Assembly (NCBI RefSeq): GCF_002902905.1
Contig: NZ_CP026124.1
Location: 3,968,001 to 4,032,000, forward strand
Source: Achromobacter sp. AONIH1
Lineage (GTDB): Bacteria > Pseudomonadota > Gammaproteobacteria > Burkholderiales > Burkholderiaceae_B
Reading direction: 5' to 3'
Length of the DNA: 64,000 nt
The notes under the pieces: model-generated
Databases searched by the model: none
What the model saw: only the letters and a program-made list of their open reading frames with translations
What the model was told of the DNA's origin: nothing
Program-made: the position numbers and the translations under genes
Part shown: positions 56,103 to 64,000 of the stretch, piece after piece
Layout of the letters: every line of letters starts with the position of its first letter
Position numbering within the stretch: position 1 is the first letter of the stretch

Positions 56103-57272
56103 ATGAAGAAGCGACTCCGTTCTTATTTCCTGTGGTCCCTGCTGCTCCTGGTGCTGGCCGCCGCGGCGGCCGTTGGCGGCGCCTGGCATTGGATGCATCG
56201 GCCCATGCAGCTCAAGGCCGACAGGATCGATTTCGTGGTGGATCCGGGCAGCAGCCCGCGCACGGTCGCACGCGCGTTGAACGCGGCCGGCGTGCCGGTC
56301 TGGGAGCCGGGTTTCGTCTGGATGGCGCGCCTGTCCGAGCAGGACAAGCTGATCAAGGCGGGCGGCTACCAGGCCATCAACGGCGATTCGCCGTGGCAGC
56401 TGCTGGAACGCATGGCGCGCGGCGATATGACCCAGCGCCAGATCACCTTCCTGGAAGGCTGGACCTTCCGCCAGATCCGTCAGGCGCTGCGCGAGCATCC
56501 GGACGTCAAGCAGACCCTGGGCGACATCAGCGACGAGGAACTGATGGCGCGGCTCGGCTCGGACATCAAGCATCCCGAAGGCCTGTTCTTCCCCGATACC
56601 TATATCTTCACGCCCGGCAGCACCGACTACGACCTGCTGCGCCGCGCCTACCAGGAAGGCCAGCGCATCCTGGACGACACCTGGGCCAAGCGCCAGGCCG
56701 ACCTGCCCATGGCCACGCCCTACGAGGCGCTGGTGATGGCGTCCATCATCGAAAAGGAAACCGGCCACGGACCCGACCGCCGGCGCGTCTCGGGTGTGTT
56801 CGCCAACCGCCTGAAGATCGGCATGCTGCTGCAGACCGATCCCACCGTGATCTACGGCATGGGCGACGCCTACCAGGGCCGCATCCGCAAGCGCGACCTG
56901 CAGACCGACACGCCCTGGAACACCTATACCCGGCCCGGCCTGCCGCCCACGCCGATCGCGGCGGCCGGCCGCGCGGCGCTGCTGGCCGCGGTGCAGCCGG
57001 AACAGCACAAGTACTTGTTCTTCGTGTCCAAGGGCAACGGCACCAGCGAATTCTCGGTCAACCTGAACGAGCACAACCGCAACGTGTCGCGCTACATCCT
57101 GGGCCAGGGGCAGCAGGCGCAGCCCTCGCGGCCGGCGCAGCCCGCGCGGCCCGCCCAGCCGACGGAGCCGGCGCAGCCGCAGTCGCCGCAACAGGCGGCG
57201 CAGCCGCAATCAGCGCCACAGTCGCCGGCCCAACAGCCGGCGCAACCGGAACAACAAGGACAAGACGAATGA
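56103..57272 (+). CDS. mltG: Endolytic murein transglycosylase MltG
   Basis: Cuts nascent glycan strands in the periplasm and so sets strand length. One N-terminal membrane anchor (about residues 8-30), a LysM-like domain, then the YceG catalytic domain with [20 protein letters not shown]; the catalytic Glu is about residue 217. [20 protein letters not shown] is typical. The last 50 residues are a low-complexity Pro/Gln/Ala tail not needed for the family fold. 389 residues in all. Overlaps tmk by 4 bp. Confidence 0.95.
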   Translation: MKKRLRSYFLWSLLLLVLAAAAAVGGAWHWMHRPMQLKADRIDFVVDPGSSPRTVARALNAAGVPVWEPGFVWMARLSEQDKLIKAGGYQAINGDSPWQLLERMARGDMTQRQITFLEGWTFRQIRQALREHPDVKQTLGDISDEELMARLGSDIKHPEGLFFPDTYIFTPGSTDYDLLRRAYQEGQRILDDTWAKRQADLPMATPYEALVMASIIEKETGHGPDRRRVSGVFANRLKIGMLLQTDPTVIYGMGDAYQGRIRKRDLQTDTPWNTYTRPGLPPTPIAAAGRAALLAAVQPEQHKYLFFVSKGNGTSEFSVNLNEHNRNVSRYILGQGQQAQPSRPAQPARPAQPTEPAQPQSPQQAAQPQSAPQSPAQQPAQPEQQGQDE

Positions 57273-57892
57273 CCTCGCGCGGACGTTTCATCACGCTGGA
57301 AGGCGTCGACGGGGCAGGCAAGAGCACCCACACCGGCTGGATCGCCGATTTCCTGCGCGCGCAGGGCCTGGAAGTGGTTGCCACGCGTGAGCCCGGCGGC
57401 ACGCCGCTGGGCGAGAAGCTGCGCGCCCTGGTGCTGAACGACCCGATGGGCCTGGATACCGAGACGTTGCTGATGTTCGCCGCGCGCTGCGAACACGCGC
57501 GCCAGGTGATCGAGCCGGCGCTGGCGCGCGGCGCCTGGGTGGTCTGCGACCGCTATACCGACGCCAGCTATGCCTACCAGGGCGGCGGTCGCGGCCTGGG
57601 CGCCGAGCGCGTGGCCGCGCTGGAAGCCTGGATGCAGGCGGGCCAGCCCGACCGCACCTGGCTGTTCGACGTGCCGCTGGAAGTGGCGCGTCAGCGCCTG
57701 GCCGACGCGCGCGAACCAGACCGTTTCGAGCGCGAGGGCGCGGCCTTCTTCGAGCGCACCCGCGCGGCCTATCATGATCGCGCCAAGGCGGATCCGGACC
57801 GCATCCGCGTGATCGATTCCACCCGTTCCATCCCCGAGATCCGGGCCGAGCTGGAAGCCGGCCTGCTGGCCTTGATCGAAGGACGCGCATGA
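57269..57892 (+). CDS. tmk: Thymidylate kinase
   Basis: Phosphorylates dTMP to dTDP. P-loop GVDGAGKST at residues 12-20, [13 protein letters not shown] as dTMP-binding stretch, and [20 protein letters not shown]. 207 residues. The ATG overlaps the mltG stop (ATGA); a longer open frame in this phase only shadows mltG. The mltG-tmk-holB order is conserved across many Proteobacteria. Confidence 0.97.
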   Translation: MTSRGRFITLEGVDGAGKSTHTGWIADFLRAQGLEVVATREPGGTPLGEKLRALVLNDPMGLDTETLLMFAARCEHARQVIEPALARGAWVVCDRYTDASYAYQGGGRGLGAERVAALEAWMQAGQPDRTWLFDVPLEVARQRLADAREPDRFEREGAAFFERTRAAYHDRAKADPDRIRVIDSTRSIPEIRAELEAGLLALIEGRA

Positions 57893-57959
57893 TGCGCCTC
57901 GTCCATCCGCAGGTGCCCGCGAGAACTGGCATCGGTTCCGTGAACAGGAGGCCAGCCCA

Positions 57960-59012
57960 GTGAGCGCGCCGCAATTCCTGCCCTGGCAGCTTGAGACCGC
58001 CCGCAACTGGCTGGGCAACCGCGAGCGATTCGCCCACGCCTGGCTGGTGCATGGTCTGGCCGGCATCGGCAAGCTGGACTTCGCCGTGGCCGCCGCCGCC
58101 AGCCTGCTTTGCGAGACGCCGCAAGACGGCCTGGCCTGCGGCCATTGCGCGGCCTGCGCCTGGTTCGCCAGCGGCAACCATCCCGACCTGCGCCGCATTC
58201 GTCCCGAAGCCATCGCGGTGGAAGAGGGCGCCGAGGCCGCCGAACAGGCCGAGGACGCCGAGCCCGTGGCCGGCAGCGCATCCAAGCGCGCGCCGTCCAA
58301 GGAAATCCGCATCGACCAGATCCGCGCGCTGGAATCCTGGTTCAACACCGCCACCCACCGGGGCGGCTGGCGCGTGGCGCTGCTGTATCCGGCCCATGCG
58401 CTGAACGTGGTCTCGGCCAACGCGCTGCTCAAGGTGCTGGAAGAGCCGCCGCCGCACACGGTGTTCCTGCTGGTGGCGGATGCGCCGGACCGGCTGCTGC
58501 CGACCCTGGTGTCGCGCTGCCGCCGTCTGCCCCTGCCGGCGCCCGATGCCGACACCGCGCTGCAATGGCTGCGCGAGCAGAACGTCGAACCCGCCCGCGA
58601 ATGGCTGGCGGCCGGCGGCGGCGCGCCGCTGGCGGCCCTGCGGCTGGCGCAGAGCGGCGAGGCCGCCTGTCCCCCATGGCTGGGCCAGTTGGTCGCGCCG
58701 CTGGCGCAGGGCCAGTCGCCCGATGTGGGCACGCTGGCCGAGGCGCTGGAAAAGGTGCCGGCGACCGACTGGATCGACGCGCTGCAACGCTTCTATACCG
58801 ACCTGATGCTGGCCGCCGCCGGCGCGCCGGTGCGCTACTTCCCCGCGCTGGGCGCGGGCGTGGCGCAAGTGGCCGCGCGCGCCCGGCCGGCCCGCGTGGC
58901 CGAAGCCGCGCGCTGGCTGACGCGCCAGCGCGCGCTGGCCACGCACCCCTTGAATGCCAAGCTTTTCGCCCACTCCGCGCTGCAGCGCGTGGTGCTATCC
59001 TGCCTGGCGTAG
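57960..59012 (+). CDS. holB: DNA polymerase III delta-prime subunit
   Basis: Stator of the clamp loader. AWLVHGLAGIGKLDFAVAAA holds a degenerate P-loop ending K-L instead of K-S/T, as expected because delta-prime does not bind ATP. CETPQDGLACGHCAAC is the four-Cys zinc module. SANALLKVLEEPPPHTVFLL and the RCRRLPLPAP motif follow. 350 residues, GTG start with AGGAGG upstream. Follows tmk by 67 bp. Confidence 0.95.
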   Translation: MSAPQFLPWQLETARNWLGNRERFAHAWLVHGLAGIGKLDFAVAAAASLLCETPQDGLACGHCAACAWFASGNHPDLRRIRPEAIAVEEGAEAAEQAEDAEPVAGSASKRAPSKEIRIDQIRALESWFNTATHRGGWRVALLYPAHALNVVSANALLKVLEEPPPHTVFLLVADAPDRLLPTLVSRCRRLPLPAPDADTALQWLREQNVEPAREWLAAGGGAPLAALRLAQSGEAACPPWLGQLVAPLAQGQSPDVGTLAEALEKVPATDWIDALQRFYTDLMLAAAGAPVRYFPALGAGVAQVAARARPARVAEAARWLTRQRALATHPLNAKLFAHSALQRVVLSCLA

Positions 59013-59093
59013 TCCCGCGCCGCCCGTCGCCCGCGGCCCGCAGGAGCGCGGCGCCGGCCAGGGCCAGGGGCGGCGCCCGCAACCCGGATTTCC

Positions 59094-59864
59094 ATGTACG
59101 TCGATTCCCACTGCCATCTGAATTTCCCCGAACTGGCCGCCGACCTGCCCGCCATCCTGGAGCGCATGGCCGCCAACCAGGTGACGCACGCGCTGGTGGT
59201 CAGCGTCAACATGCCCGAATGGCCCGGCCTGATGGCGCTGGTCGAGCCGCACGCCCATCTGTGGGCGTCGGTGGGCGTGCATCCGGACTACGAAGACACG
59301 CCGGATCCCTCCGTGGAAGAACTGGTGCGCCTGTCGGCCCATCCCCGCGTGGTCGCCATCGGCGAGACCGGGCTGGACTACTACCGGCTGTCCGAGCCGT
59401 TGGACTGGCAGCGCGAGCGCTTCCGCCGTCATATCCGCGCGGCGCGCGAGACCGGCCTGCCGCTGATCGTGCACACGCGCGCCTCGGCCGAGGACACGGT
59501 GCGCGTGCTGCGCGAGGAAAACGCTGGTGAAGTCGGCGGCGTGATGCACTGTTTCACCGAGAACTGGGAGGTCGCGCAGGCGGCGCTGGAGCAGAATTTT
59601 TATATCTCGCTGTCCGGCATCGTCACCTTCAAGAATGCTCAGATCGTGCACGAGGTCGCCGCCAAGGTGCCGCTGGACCGGCTGCTGATCGAAACGGATT
59701 CGCCGTACCTGGCGCCGGTGCCTTACCGTGGCAAGCTGAACGACCCGTCCAAGGTGATCCATGTGGCCGAGAAGATCGCCGATCTGCGCGGCATCACCGT
59801 GGCCGAGGTGGCGCGCGCGTCAACCGATAATTTCTTTAATCTTTTCAATAAGATAAAGAAATAA
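59094..59864 (+). CDS. tatD: TatD-family metal-dependent DNase
   Basis: TIM-barrel hydrolase with 3'-5' exonuclease activity in relatives. YVDSHCHLNF holds two metal-binding His (6 and 8); VAIGETGLDYYR the Glu, LPLIVHTRASAEDT and GGVMHCFTENWEVA further His, and LLIETDSPYLAP the Asp. 256 residues. The last dozen codons (ASTDNFFNLFNKIKK) are very AT-rich and form a hairpin with the stop region. Elsewhere in Proteobacteria pilZ often lies between holB and tatD; here only 81 bp separate them. Confidence 0.94.
   Translation: MYVDSHCHLNFPELAADLPAILERMAANQVTHALVVSVNMPEWPGLMALVEPHAHLWASVGVHPDYEDTPDPSVEELVRLSAHPRVVAIGETGLDYYRLSEPLDWQRERFRRHIRAARETGLPLIVHTRASAEDTVRVLREENAGEVGGVMHCFTENWEVAQAALEQNFYISLSGIVTFKNAQIVHEVAAKVPLDRLLIETDSPYLAPVPYRGKLNDPSKVIHVAEKIADLRGITVAEVARASTDNFFNLFNKIKK
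59830..59862 (+). promoter_or_regulatory. AT-only-like hairpin over the tatD stop
   Basis: ATTTCTTTAATCTT (59830-59843) pairs with AAGATAAAGAAAT (59850-59862) with one bulged A and a 6-nt loop. The second arm reaches into the stop codon. The DNA from 59827 to 59880 is far more AT-rich than anything nearby. It may slow or end transcription or mark a promoter of the next gene; the role is unknown. Confidence 0.5.
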
Positions 59865-59901
59865 ATTAAGAAAATAGTTCAAGTTGAATCGCGAGGTTCC
59901 C

Positions 59902-60798
59902 ATGCAGATCGCCCGCCGTCCGTCGCCCGTCCGAGGCTCGTTCCCGTCCGCCCGCAAGGCGCTGGCAGCCATGGCGATGGCGCTGGCGGCCCACGCGGCG
60001 CAGGCCGCCAATCCGAACGACTGGTGGGTCTACCTGGCTAACGACTACGCCGACGACATCAAGGACGTGCTGGCGCAAGGCGCCGATCCCAATGTCCGTT
60101 TCCAGAATGGCCAGCCGGCGCTGATGCGCGCGGTGGTGGCCGGCGCCTGGAACGTGTTCGACGCGATCGTCGCCGACCGCCGCACGGACGTGAACGCCGA
60201 GAATCCGGCGGGCGAGACCCCGCTGATGTACCTGGCGATCGCGGGCCAGACCGAGCGGGCGCGCGCGCTCATCGCGCGCGGCGCCCAGGTCAACCGCCTG
60301 GGCTGGACGCCGCTGCACTATGCCGCGTCCAAGGGCCAGCTGGCGATGGCGCAACTGCTGCTGCAGCACAAGGCCATGGTCAACGCGCCCGCGCCCTCGG
60401 GCGAGACGCCGCTGATGATGGCCGCGCTGTCGGGCAGCAAGCCCATGGTCGAGCTGCTGCTCAAGGCCGGCGCCGACGTCACCACGCGCGATACCAAGGG
60501 GCAGAACGCGGCCGACTGGGCCACCACCGGCAAGTCGACCAAGCTGGCCGCCGAGCTGCGCGAGCTGATCGCGCGCCAGGATCGGGACAAGCAGGCGCGG
60601 CGCGCGGCCGCGCCGGCGGAAGCCGAGGCGGTGGACGATGCGGCGGCGCCGGCCGGCGCGGGGCAGGACGCCGCGCCGCCCAGTCTGGCGACGCCTCCTG
60701 TCGCGTCGCCCCCCGTCACATCGCCGTCATCGTCACCCGAACCCGGGACGCCGGCCGTCCGTGGCGTTTCGGGCGTCAAGCTGAACAGCTACGACTGA
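59902..60798 (+). CDS. Secreted ankyrin-repeat protein
   Basis: A 298-residue protein with a signal peptide cleaved near AHAAQA/ANPND, so it is periplasmic. Four to five ankyrin repeats lie between about residues 45 and 215 (AGETPLMYLAIAGQTERARA, WTPLHYAASKGQLAMAQLLL, GETPLMMAALSGSKPMVELL). The last 80 residues are Ala/Pro-rich and disordered. Start at 59902 follows GAGG; a TTG six codons earlier is possible. Ankyrin repeats bind proteins; partner unknown. A terminator follows. Confidence 0.88.
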   Translation: MQIARRPSPVRGSFPSARKALAAMAMALAAHAAQAANPNDWWVYLANDYADDIKDVLAQGADPNVRFQNGQPALMRAVVAGAWNVFDAIVADRRTDVNAENPAGETPLMYLAIAGQTERARALIARGAQVNRLGWTPLHYAASKGQLAMAQLLLQHKAMVNAPAPSGETPLMMAALSGSKPMVELLLKAGADVTTRDTKGQNAADWATTGKSTKLAAELRELIARQDRDKQARRAAAPAEAEAVDDAAAPAGAGQDAAPPSLATPPVASPPVTSPSSSPEPGTPAVRGVSGVKLNSYD

Positions 60799-60862
60799 CG
60801 GGCCTCGCCAGCCGGGTTTCCGCCGTTGCGCGCCGCGTCCAGCGGTCATGCGACGGCCCATG

Positions 60863-60888
60863 CGCCGCCCCTATGGGGCGGCGTTTTT
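60863..60888 (+). terminator. Rho-independent terminator after the ankyrin gene
   Basis: CGCCGCCCC (60863-60871) and GGGGCGGCG (60875-60883) form a 9-bp stem with a TAT loop, followed by TTTTTCTTTT. It is 64 bp after the stop codon and isolates the iclR promoter. Confidence 0.94.
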
Positions 60889-60961
60889 CTTTTCGCTGTG
60901 CGGTGTGGCGCGCCCTTGGCGCGTGCCAGGAAGGGTGGCGCGCACACGCGGGGCATCTTTT

Positions 60962-61049
60962 GATATTTTTCTCATATTTGCTGGGGTTTTCCCTTGTAAT
61001 TCTCAATTTTCGGGAATAATTTGCAGGATCAAAGCCATAAATTGATAAT
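60962..61049 (+). promoter_or_regulatory. iclR promoter and upstream regulatory DNA
   Basis: TTGCAG (61021-61026), 17 bp and GATAAT (61044-61049) form a good sigma-70 promoter. About 45 bp upstream of it is the 16-bp word GATATTTTTCTCATAT (60962-60977), repeated exactly before the cupin operon at 2398-2413. TTCTCAT (60969-60975) and TTCTCAA (61000-61006) repeat in the same direction. The whole stretch is AT-rich. Confidence 0.55.
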
Positions 61050-61078
61050 CTCCGCTCCAGTTCGTTTGGAGATGAATC

Positions 61079-61822
61079 TTGACACCCGACCCCTCTGTCG
61101 GCGCCGGCGCGGATCGCGTCCTGTATGTGCTGGCCACGCTGGCCCGGCATGACGGGCCGCTCAGCATCGCGGCGCTGGCCGAACAGACCGGCCTGGCGCA
61201 AAGCACGCTGTACCGGCAGGTGGCGCTGCTCAAGCGCTGGGGTTTCGTCGCCGAACACGATGGCGAGTACGGACCGGGGCCGCTCAGCGTGCAGCTGGCC
61301 TGGGGCTTCGACCAGTCTTCCTTCCTGATCCATGAGGCGCAGCCGGACATGGCGGCGCTGGCGGTCGCGTCCGGCGAGACCATCGGCCTGCTGGTCGCGG
61401 TCAAGGACCAGGCCGTCTGCCTGGACATGGTGGAAAGCCAGCATCCGCTGCGCTGCTCGTTCACCAAGGGTCGCGGCCTGCCGCTGGCCCGGGGTGCGTC
61501 GGCCAAGTCGCTGCTGGCCTTCATGCCGGCCGCGCGCCTGCAGGCGGCGCTGGGCTATCTGGCCGGCGAGGCGGGCATGGATCCGGCGCGCCTGTCCGGG
61601 GAGCTGGAAACCATACGCGGGCAGGGCTACGCCGTCACCGACAGCGAAGTCGACGCCGGCGTCTGGGGCGTGAGCGTGCCGATCTTCCAGCGCGCCCACC
61701 AGGCCGTCGCCTCGATCACGCTGATGGCGCCGTCGACCCGCGCGGCGCAGCGCCCGCAGGCCCTGATCGACATGACGGTCGGCGCCGCCCGGCGCATTTC
61801 ACTGAAGCTGCAGGCGCGCTGA
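61079..61822 (+). CDS. IclR-family transcriptional regulator
   Basis: A 247-residue regulator: winged HTH (RVLYVLATLARHDGPLSIAA, then AEQTGLAQSTLYRQVALLKR) and an effector domain (GETIGLLVAVKDQAVCLDMV, KGRGLPLARGASAKSLLAFM, EVDAGVWGVSVPIF). TTG start with GGAG seven bases upstream; a nearby ATG is in another frame. Directly upstream of, and co-oriented with, an amino-acid ABC transporter, which it may control. Effector unknown. Confidence 0.92.
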   Translation: MTPDPSVGAGADRVLYVLATLARHDGPLSIAALAEQTGLAQSTLYRQVALLKRWGFVAEHDGEYGPGPLSVQLAWGFDQSSFLIHEAQPDMAALAVASGETIGLLVAVKDQAVCLDMVESQHPLRCSFTKGRGLPLARGASAKSLLAFMPAARLQAALGYLAGEAGMDPARLSGELETIRGQGYAVTDSEVDAGVWGVSVPIFQRAHQAVASITLMAPSTRAAQRPQALIDMTVGAARRISLKLQAR

Positions 61823-61970
61823 GCGCCAGGCCCGATACCGTTACGTTCCGAATACCGTCCCGACCGACCTTGATTTTCCATTCCATGCTGTCCCGGCGCT
61901 CCACCGCGTTCCCTGTTCCGCCTGCCGCCTCGCGGCTCGCCTTTCCGATATCCCTTTCCTAGGATTGATC

Positions 61971-62717
61971 ATGACCACTCGTCGCACTCTGCTGACCGCC
62001 GCCCTGAGCCTGGGCCTGGCCGCCTGGACCGCCGGTTCCGCCCACGCGCAGGAAACCATCCGCGCCGTCACCGACGCCACCTTCCCGCCGATGGAATTCG
62101 TCAAGGACGGCAAGCGCACCGGCTTCGACATCGAGCTGGTGGAAGCCCTGGCCGGCGCCATGGGCAAGAAGGTCGAATGGATCGACATCGACTTCAAGGG
62201 CCTGATTCCCGCCCTGCAGGCCGGCCGCGCCGACATCGCCGTGTCCGCCATCTACATCACGCCCGAGCGCAGCCGCGTGGTCGACTTCACCGACCCGTAC
62301 TACGCCGGCGGCCTGGTCGTGCTGACCAAGAAGGACGGCCCGATCAAGACGCTCAAGGACATGGATGGCCGCAAGGTCTCGGTGCAGGTCGGCACCAAGT
62401 CGGTCAACTACCTGAAGGAACACTTCCCGTCGGTGCAGCGCGTCGAAGTGGAAAAGAACCAGGAAATGTTCAGCCTGGTGCAGATCGGCCGCGCCGAAGC
62501 CGCCGTGACGGGCAAGCCCGCCGCCAAGCTGTTCGCGCAAAGCACGCCGGACCTGACCGTGCTGACCGAGCAGGTCACCACCGAGGAATACGGCATCGCC
62601 GTGCCCAAGAACAAGCCCGAGCTGACCCGCGACCTGAACGCCGCGCTGGCCAAGCTCAAGGCTGACGGCAGCTACCAGGCCATCGTCAACAAGTGGTTCG
62701 AGGCCCCCGCGAAATGA
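61971..62717 (+). CDS. Periplasmic polar amino-acid binding protein
   Basis: Substrate receptor of a PAAT-family ABC importer. Signal peptide MTTRRTLLTAALSLGLAA, cleaved near SAHAQETIRA. TDATFPPMEFVKDGKRTGFD is the family start; GRADIAVSAIYITPERSRVV and VDFTDPYYAGGLVVL follow. 248 residues before processing. ATG at 61971 with AGGA upstream; a TTG two codons earlier is an alternative. The ligand (His, Arg, Glu or a related amino acid) cannot be told from sequence alone. Confidence 0.94.
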   Translation: MTTRRTLLTAALSLGLAAWTAGSAHAQETIRAVTDATFPPMEFVKDGKRTGFDIELVEALAGAMGKKVEWIDIDFKGLIPALQAGRADIAVSAIYITPERSRVVDFTDPYYAGGLVVLTKKDGPIKTLKDMDGRKVSVQVGTKSVNYLKEHFPSVQRVEVEKNQEMFSLVQIGRAEAAVTGKPAAKLFAQSTPDLTVLTEQVTTEEYGIAVPKNKPELTRDLNAALAKLKADGSYQAIVNKWFEAPAK

Positions 62718-63388
62718 ACCAGCCTTTGGATTTTTCCGCCGTCTTTGCCGACTTCGACGCGCTGCTGCGCGGCGCGCTGGTCAGCATCGAGGTGACCGCC
62801 GGCGCCTTGCTGGTGGGCTGCGTCGTCGGCCTGCTGGTCGGCGTGGGCCGGCTCAACCCGCAGCGCCGCGTGATCTACAACCTGTGCAGCGTCTACCTGC
62901 TGCTGTTCCGCGGCACGCCCCTGCTGGTGCAGCTGTTCATCTGGTTCTTCGGCCTGCCCCGGTTCGGCATCACGCTGCCGGCCTTCGTCTGCGGCGTGGT
63001 GGGCCTGGGCATGTACTCCGGCGCCTATGTGTCGGAAATCGTGCGCGGCGCCATCCAGTCGGTGGATCGCGGCCAGACCGAGGCGGCGCGCTCGCTCGGC
63101 ATGTCCTCGGGTCAGGCCATGCGCATCATCATCCTGCCGCAGGCGGTGGTGCGCATGATCCCGCCGCTGGGCAACGAGTTCATCGCGCTGATCAAGAACT
63201 CGGCGCTGGTGTCGCTGCTGACCATCCATGACCTGATGCACGAAGGCCAGAAGATCATCAGCGTGTCGTACCTGGCGCTGGAAACCTATCTGGTGGTGGC
63301 GCTGGTTTATCTGGTCCTGACCACGGTGGCCATGGTGATTCTGCGCAAGATCGAGCAACATCTGCGCGCCGGGGGGATGGTGCAATGA
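62714..63388 (+). CDS. Polar amino-acid ABC transporter permease
   Basis: Inner-membrane permease of the HisM/GlnP type with five helices. [20 protein letters not shown] and [20 protein letters not shown] followed by [17 protein letters not shown] form the EAA loop that contacts the ATPase. 224 residues. ATG overlaps the receptor stop (ATGA), as does the ATPase start at the other end. Only one permease gene is seen, so the pore is probably a homodimer. Confidence 0.95.
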   Translation: MNQPLDFSAVFADFDALLRGALVSIEVTAGALLVGCVVGLLVGVGRLNPQRRVIYNLCSVYLLLFRGTPLLVQLFIWFFGLPRFGITLPAFVCGVVGLGMYSGAYVSEIVRGAIQSVDRGQTEAARSLGMSSGQAMRIIILPQAVVRMIPPLGNEFIALIKNSALVSLLTIHDLMHEGQKIISVSYLALETYLVVALVYLVLTTVAMVILRKIEQHLRAGGMVQ

Positions 63389-64000
63389 ACACCGCAACCA
63401 TGAATGAAATGATCCGCATCCGCGGCCTGCAGAAATCCTACGGCGACCACGCCGTGCTGCGCGGCATCGACTTCGATGTGCTGCCGTCGCAGGTGGTGGT
63501 GGTGATCGGGCCCAGCGGCTCGGGCAAGAGCACGCTGCTGCGCTGCTGCAACGGGCTGGAAGTGGCGCAGGGCGGCACCGTCCGCATCTGCGGCCAGACC
63601 CTGCAGGACAACGGCAAGATGCTGCCCGAGGCGCAGCTGAACCAGCTGCGCATGCAGGTGGGCATGGTGTTCCAGGGCTTCAACCTGTTCCCGCACCTGT
63701 CGGTGCTGGACAACGTCACGGTCGGTCCGCGCAAGCTGCGCGGCATGGGCCGCGACGAGGCCCACGCGCTGGCCGAGGACCTGCTGACCAAGGTCGGCCT
63801 GAGCCAGAAGATGAACGCCATGCCGGCCAGCCTGTCCGGCGGCCAGAAGCAGCGCGTGGCCATCGCCCGCGCGCTGGCCATGCAGCCCAAGGTCATGCTG
63901 TTCGACGAGCCGACTTCGGCGCTGGACCCGGAACTGGTGGGCGAAGTGCTGCAGGTCATGAAGCTGCTGGCCCGCGAGGGCATGACCATGATGGTGGTCA
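63385..64000 (+). CDS. Polar amino-acid ABC transporter ATP-binding protein, 3' end beyond the window
   Basis: ATPase of the importer, cytoplasmic. Walker [12 protein letters not shown], signature [18 protein letters not shown], Walker [36 protein letters not shown] is the Q loop. About 205 codons are present of the usual 240-260; the sequence stops inside the MMVVTHE region just before the H-loop. The ATG is coupled to the permease stop (ATGA). Confidence 0.95.
   Translation, partial: MNTATMNEMIRIRGLQKSYGDHAVLRGIDFDVLPSQVVVVIGPSGSGKSTLLRCCNGLEVAQGGTVRICGQTLQDNGKMLPEAQLNQLRMQVGMVFQGFNLFPHLSVLDNVTVGPRKLRGMGRDEAHALAEDLLTKVGLSQKMNAMPASLSGGQKQRVAIARALAMQPKVMLFDEPTSALDPELVGEVLQVMKLLAREGMTMMVV

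Noticed and set aside
57960..59012. holB as a gene with a damaged P-loop
   Set aside because: Delta-prime subunits naturally lack a working ATP site; the zinc Cys cluster and length are intact.
61072..61081. ATG at 61072 as start of the IclR gene
   Set aside because: It is in a different frame from the IclR coding sequence; TTG at 61079 has GGAG at proper distance.

Overview
The window is about two thirds G+C and carries almost no DNA without genes. Gene order and protein types point to a Burkholderiales bacterium of the Alcaligenaceae, Achromobacter- or Bordetella-like. The pointers are the folC-SPOR-cvpA-purF run, the long rpsB-to-rnhB run, an orphan Bug-type solute-binding protein beside a CaiB-family CoA-transferase, and a valine-degradation operon. 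This placement is inferred from content and synteny, not from a search.

Layout. 1-2357 (minus): a cupin / Bug receptor / CoA-transferase operon for an unknown organic acid. 2521-6803 (plus): folC, a DedD-like SPOR protein, cvpA and purF, closed by a terminator. 6893-12846 (minus): zinc peptidase, nucleotidyltransferase, dsbB, marC, glnD and map. 13692-29958 (plus): the core block rpsB-tsf / pyrH-frr / uppS-cdsA-dxr-rseP-bamA-skp-lpxD-fabZ-lpxA-lpxB-rnhB, an rRNA methyltransferase and a small lipoprotein. It joins translation, isoprenoid and phospholipid supply, outer-membrane protein assembly and lipid A synthesis. 30059-33433: divergent ppsR and ppsA.

33489-45577 is the most accessory-looking part. 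It holds a 14-TM drug exporter with a divergent LysR regulator, then a TetR repressor divergent from a four-gene efflux operon (MFS + RND adaptor + RND pump + outer-membrane channel). An Ada-like repair/regulator protein and a class I glutamine amidotransferase follow. 45743-48404: NfeD, QmcA-type SPFH protein and a membrane diguanylate cyclase. Between the cyclase and smpB lies a nearly perfectly palindromic 158-bp element with CTAG flanks. 48598-50027: smpB divergent from ratA-rnfH. 50249-54019: valine-catabolism genes behind a repeated ACGT motif. 54131-59864: VIT-family transporter, ygfZ, mltG-tmk-holB-tatD. 59902-64000: secreted ankyrin protein, IclR regulator and a polar amino-acid ABC transporter cut by the window end.

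No rRNA, tRNA, CRISPR array, phage genes or transposase were seen. The most unusual items are non-coding: the palindromic element at the smpB stop codon, a 16-bp AT-rich motif shared by two distant promoter regions, a long inverted repeat in the ppsA leader, the three-hairpin rpsB-tsf spacer, and the operator arrays of the efflux and valine operons. I found no clearly undescribed multi-gene system; the palindromic element and the composite MFS/RND operon are the best candidates for follow-up.
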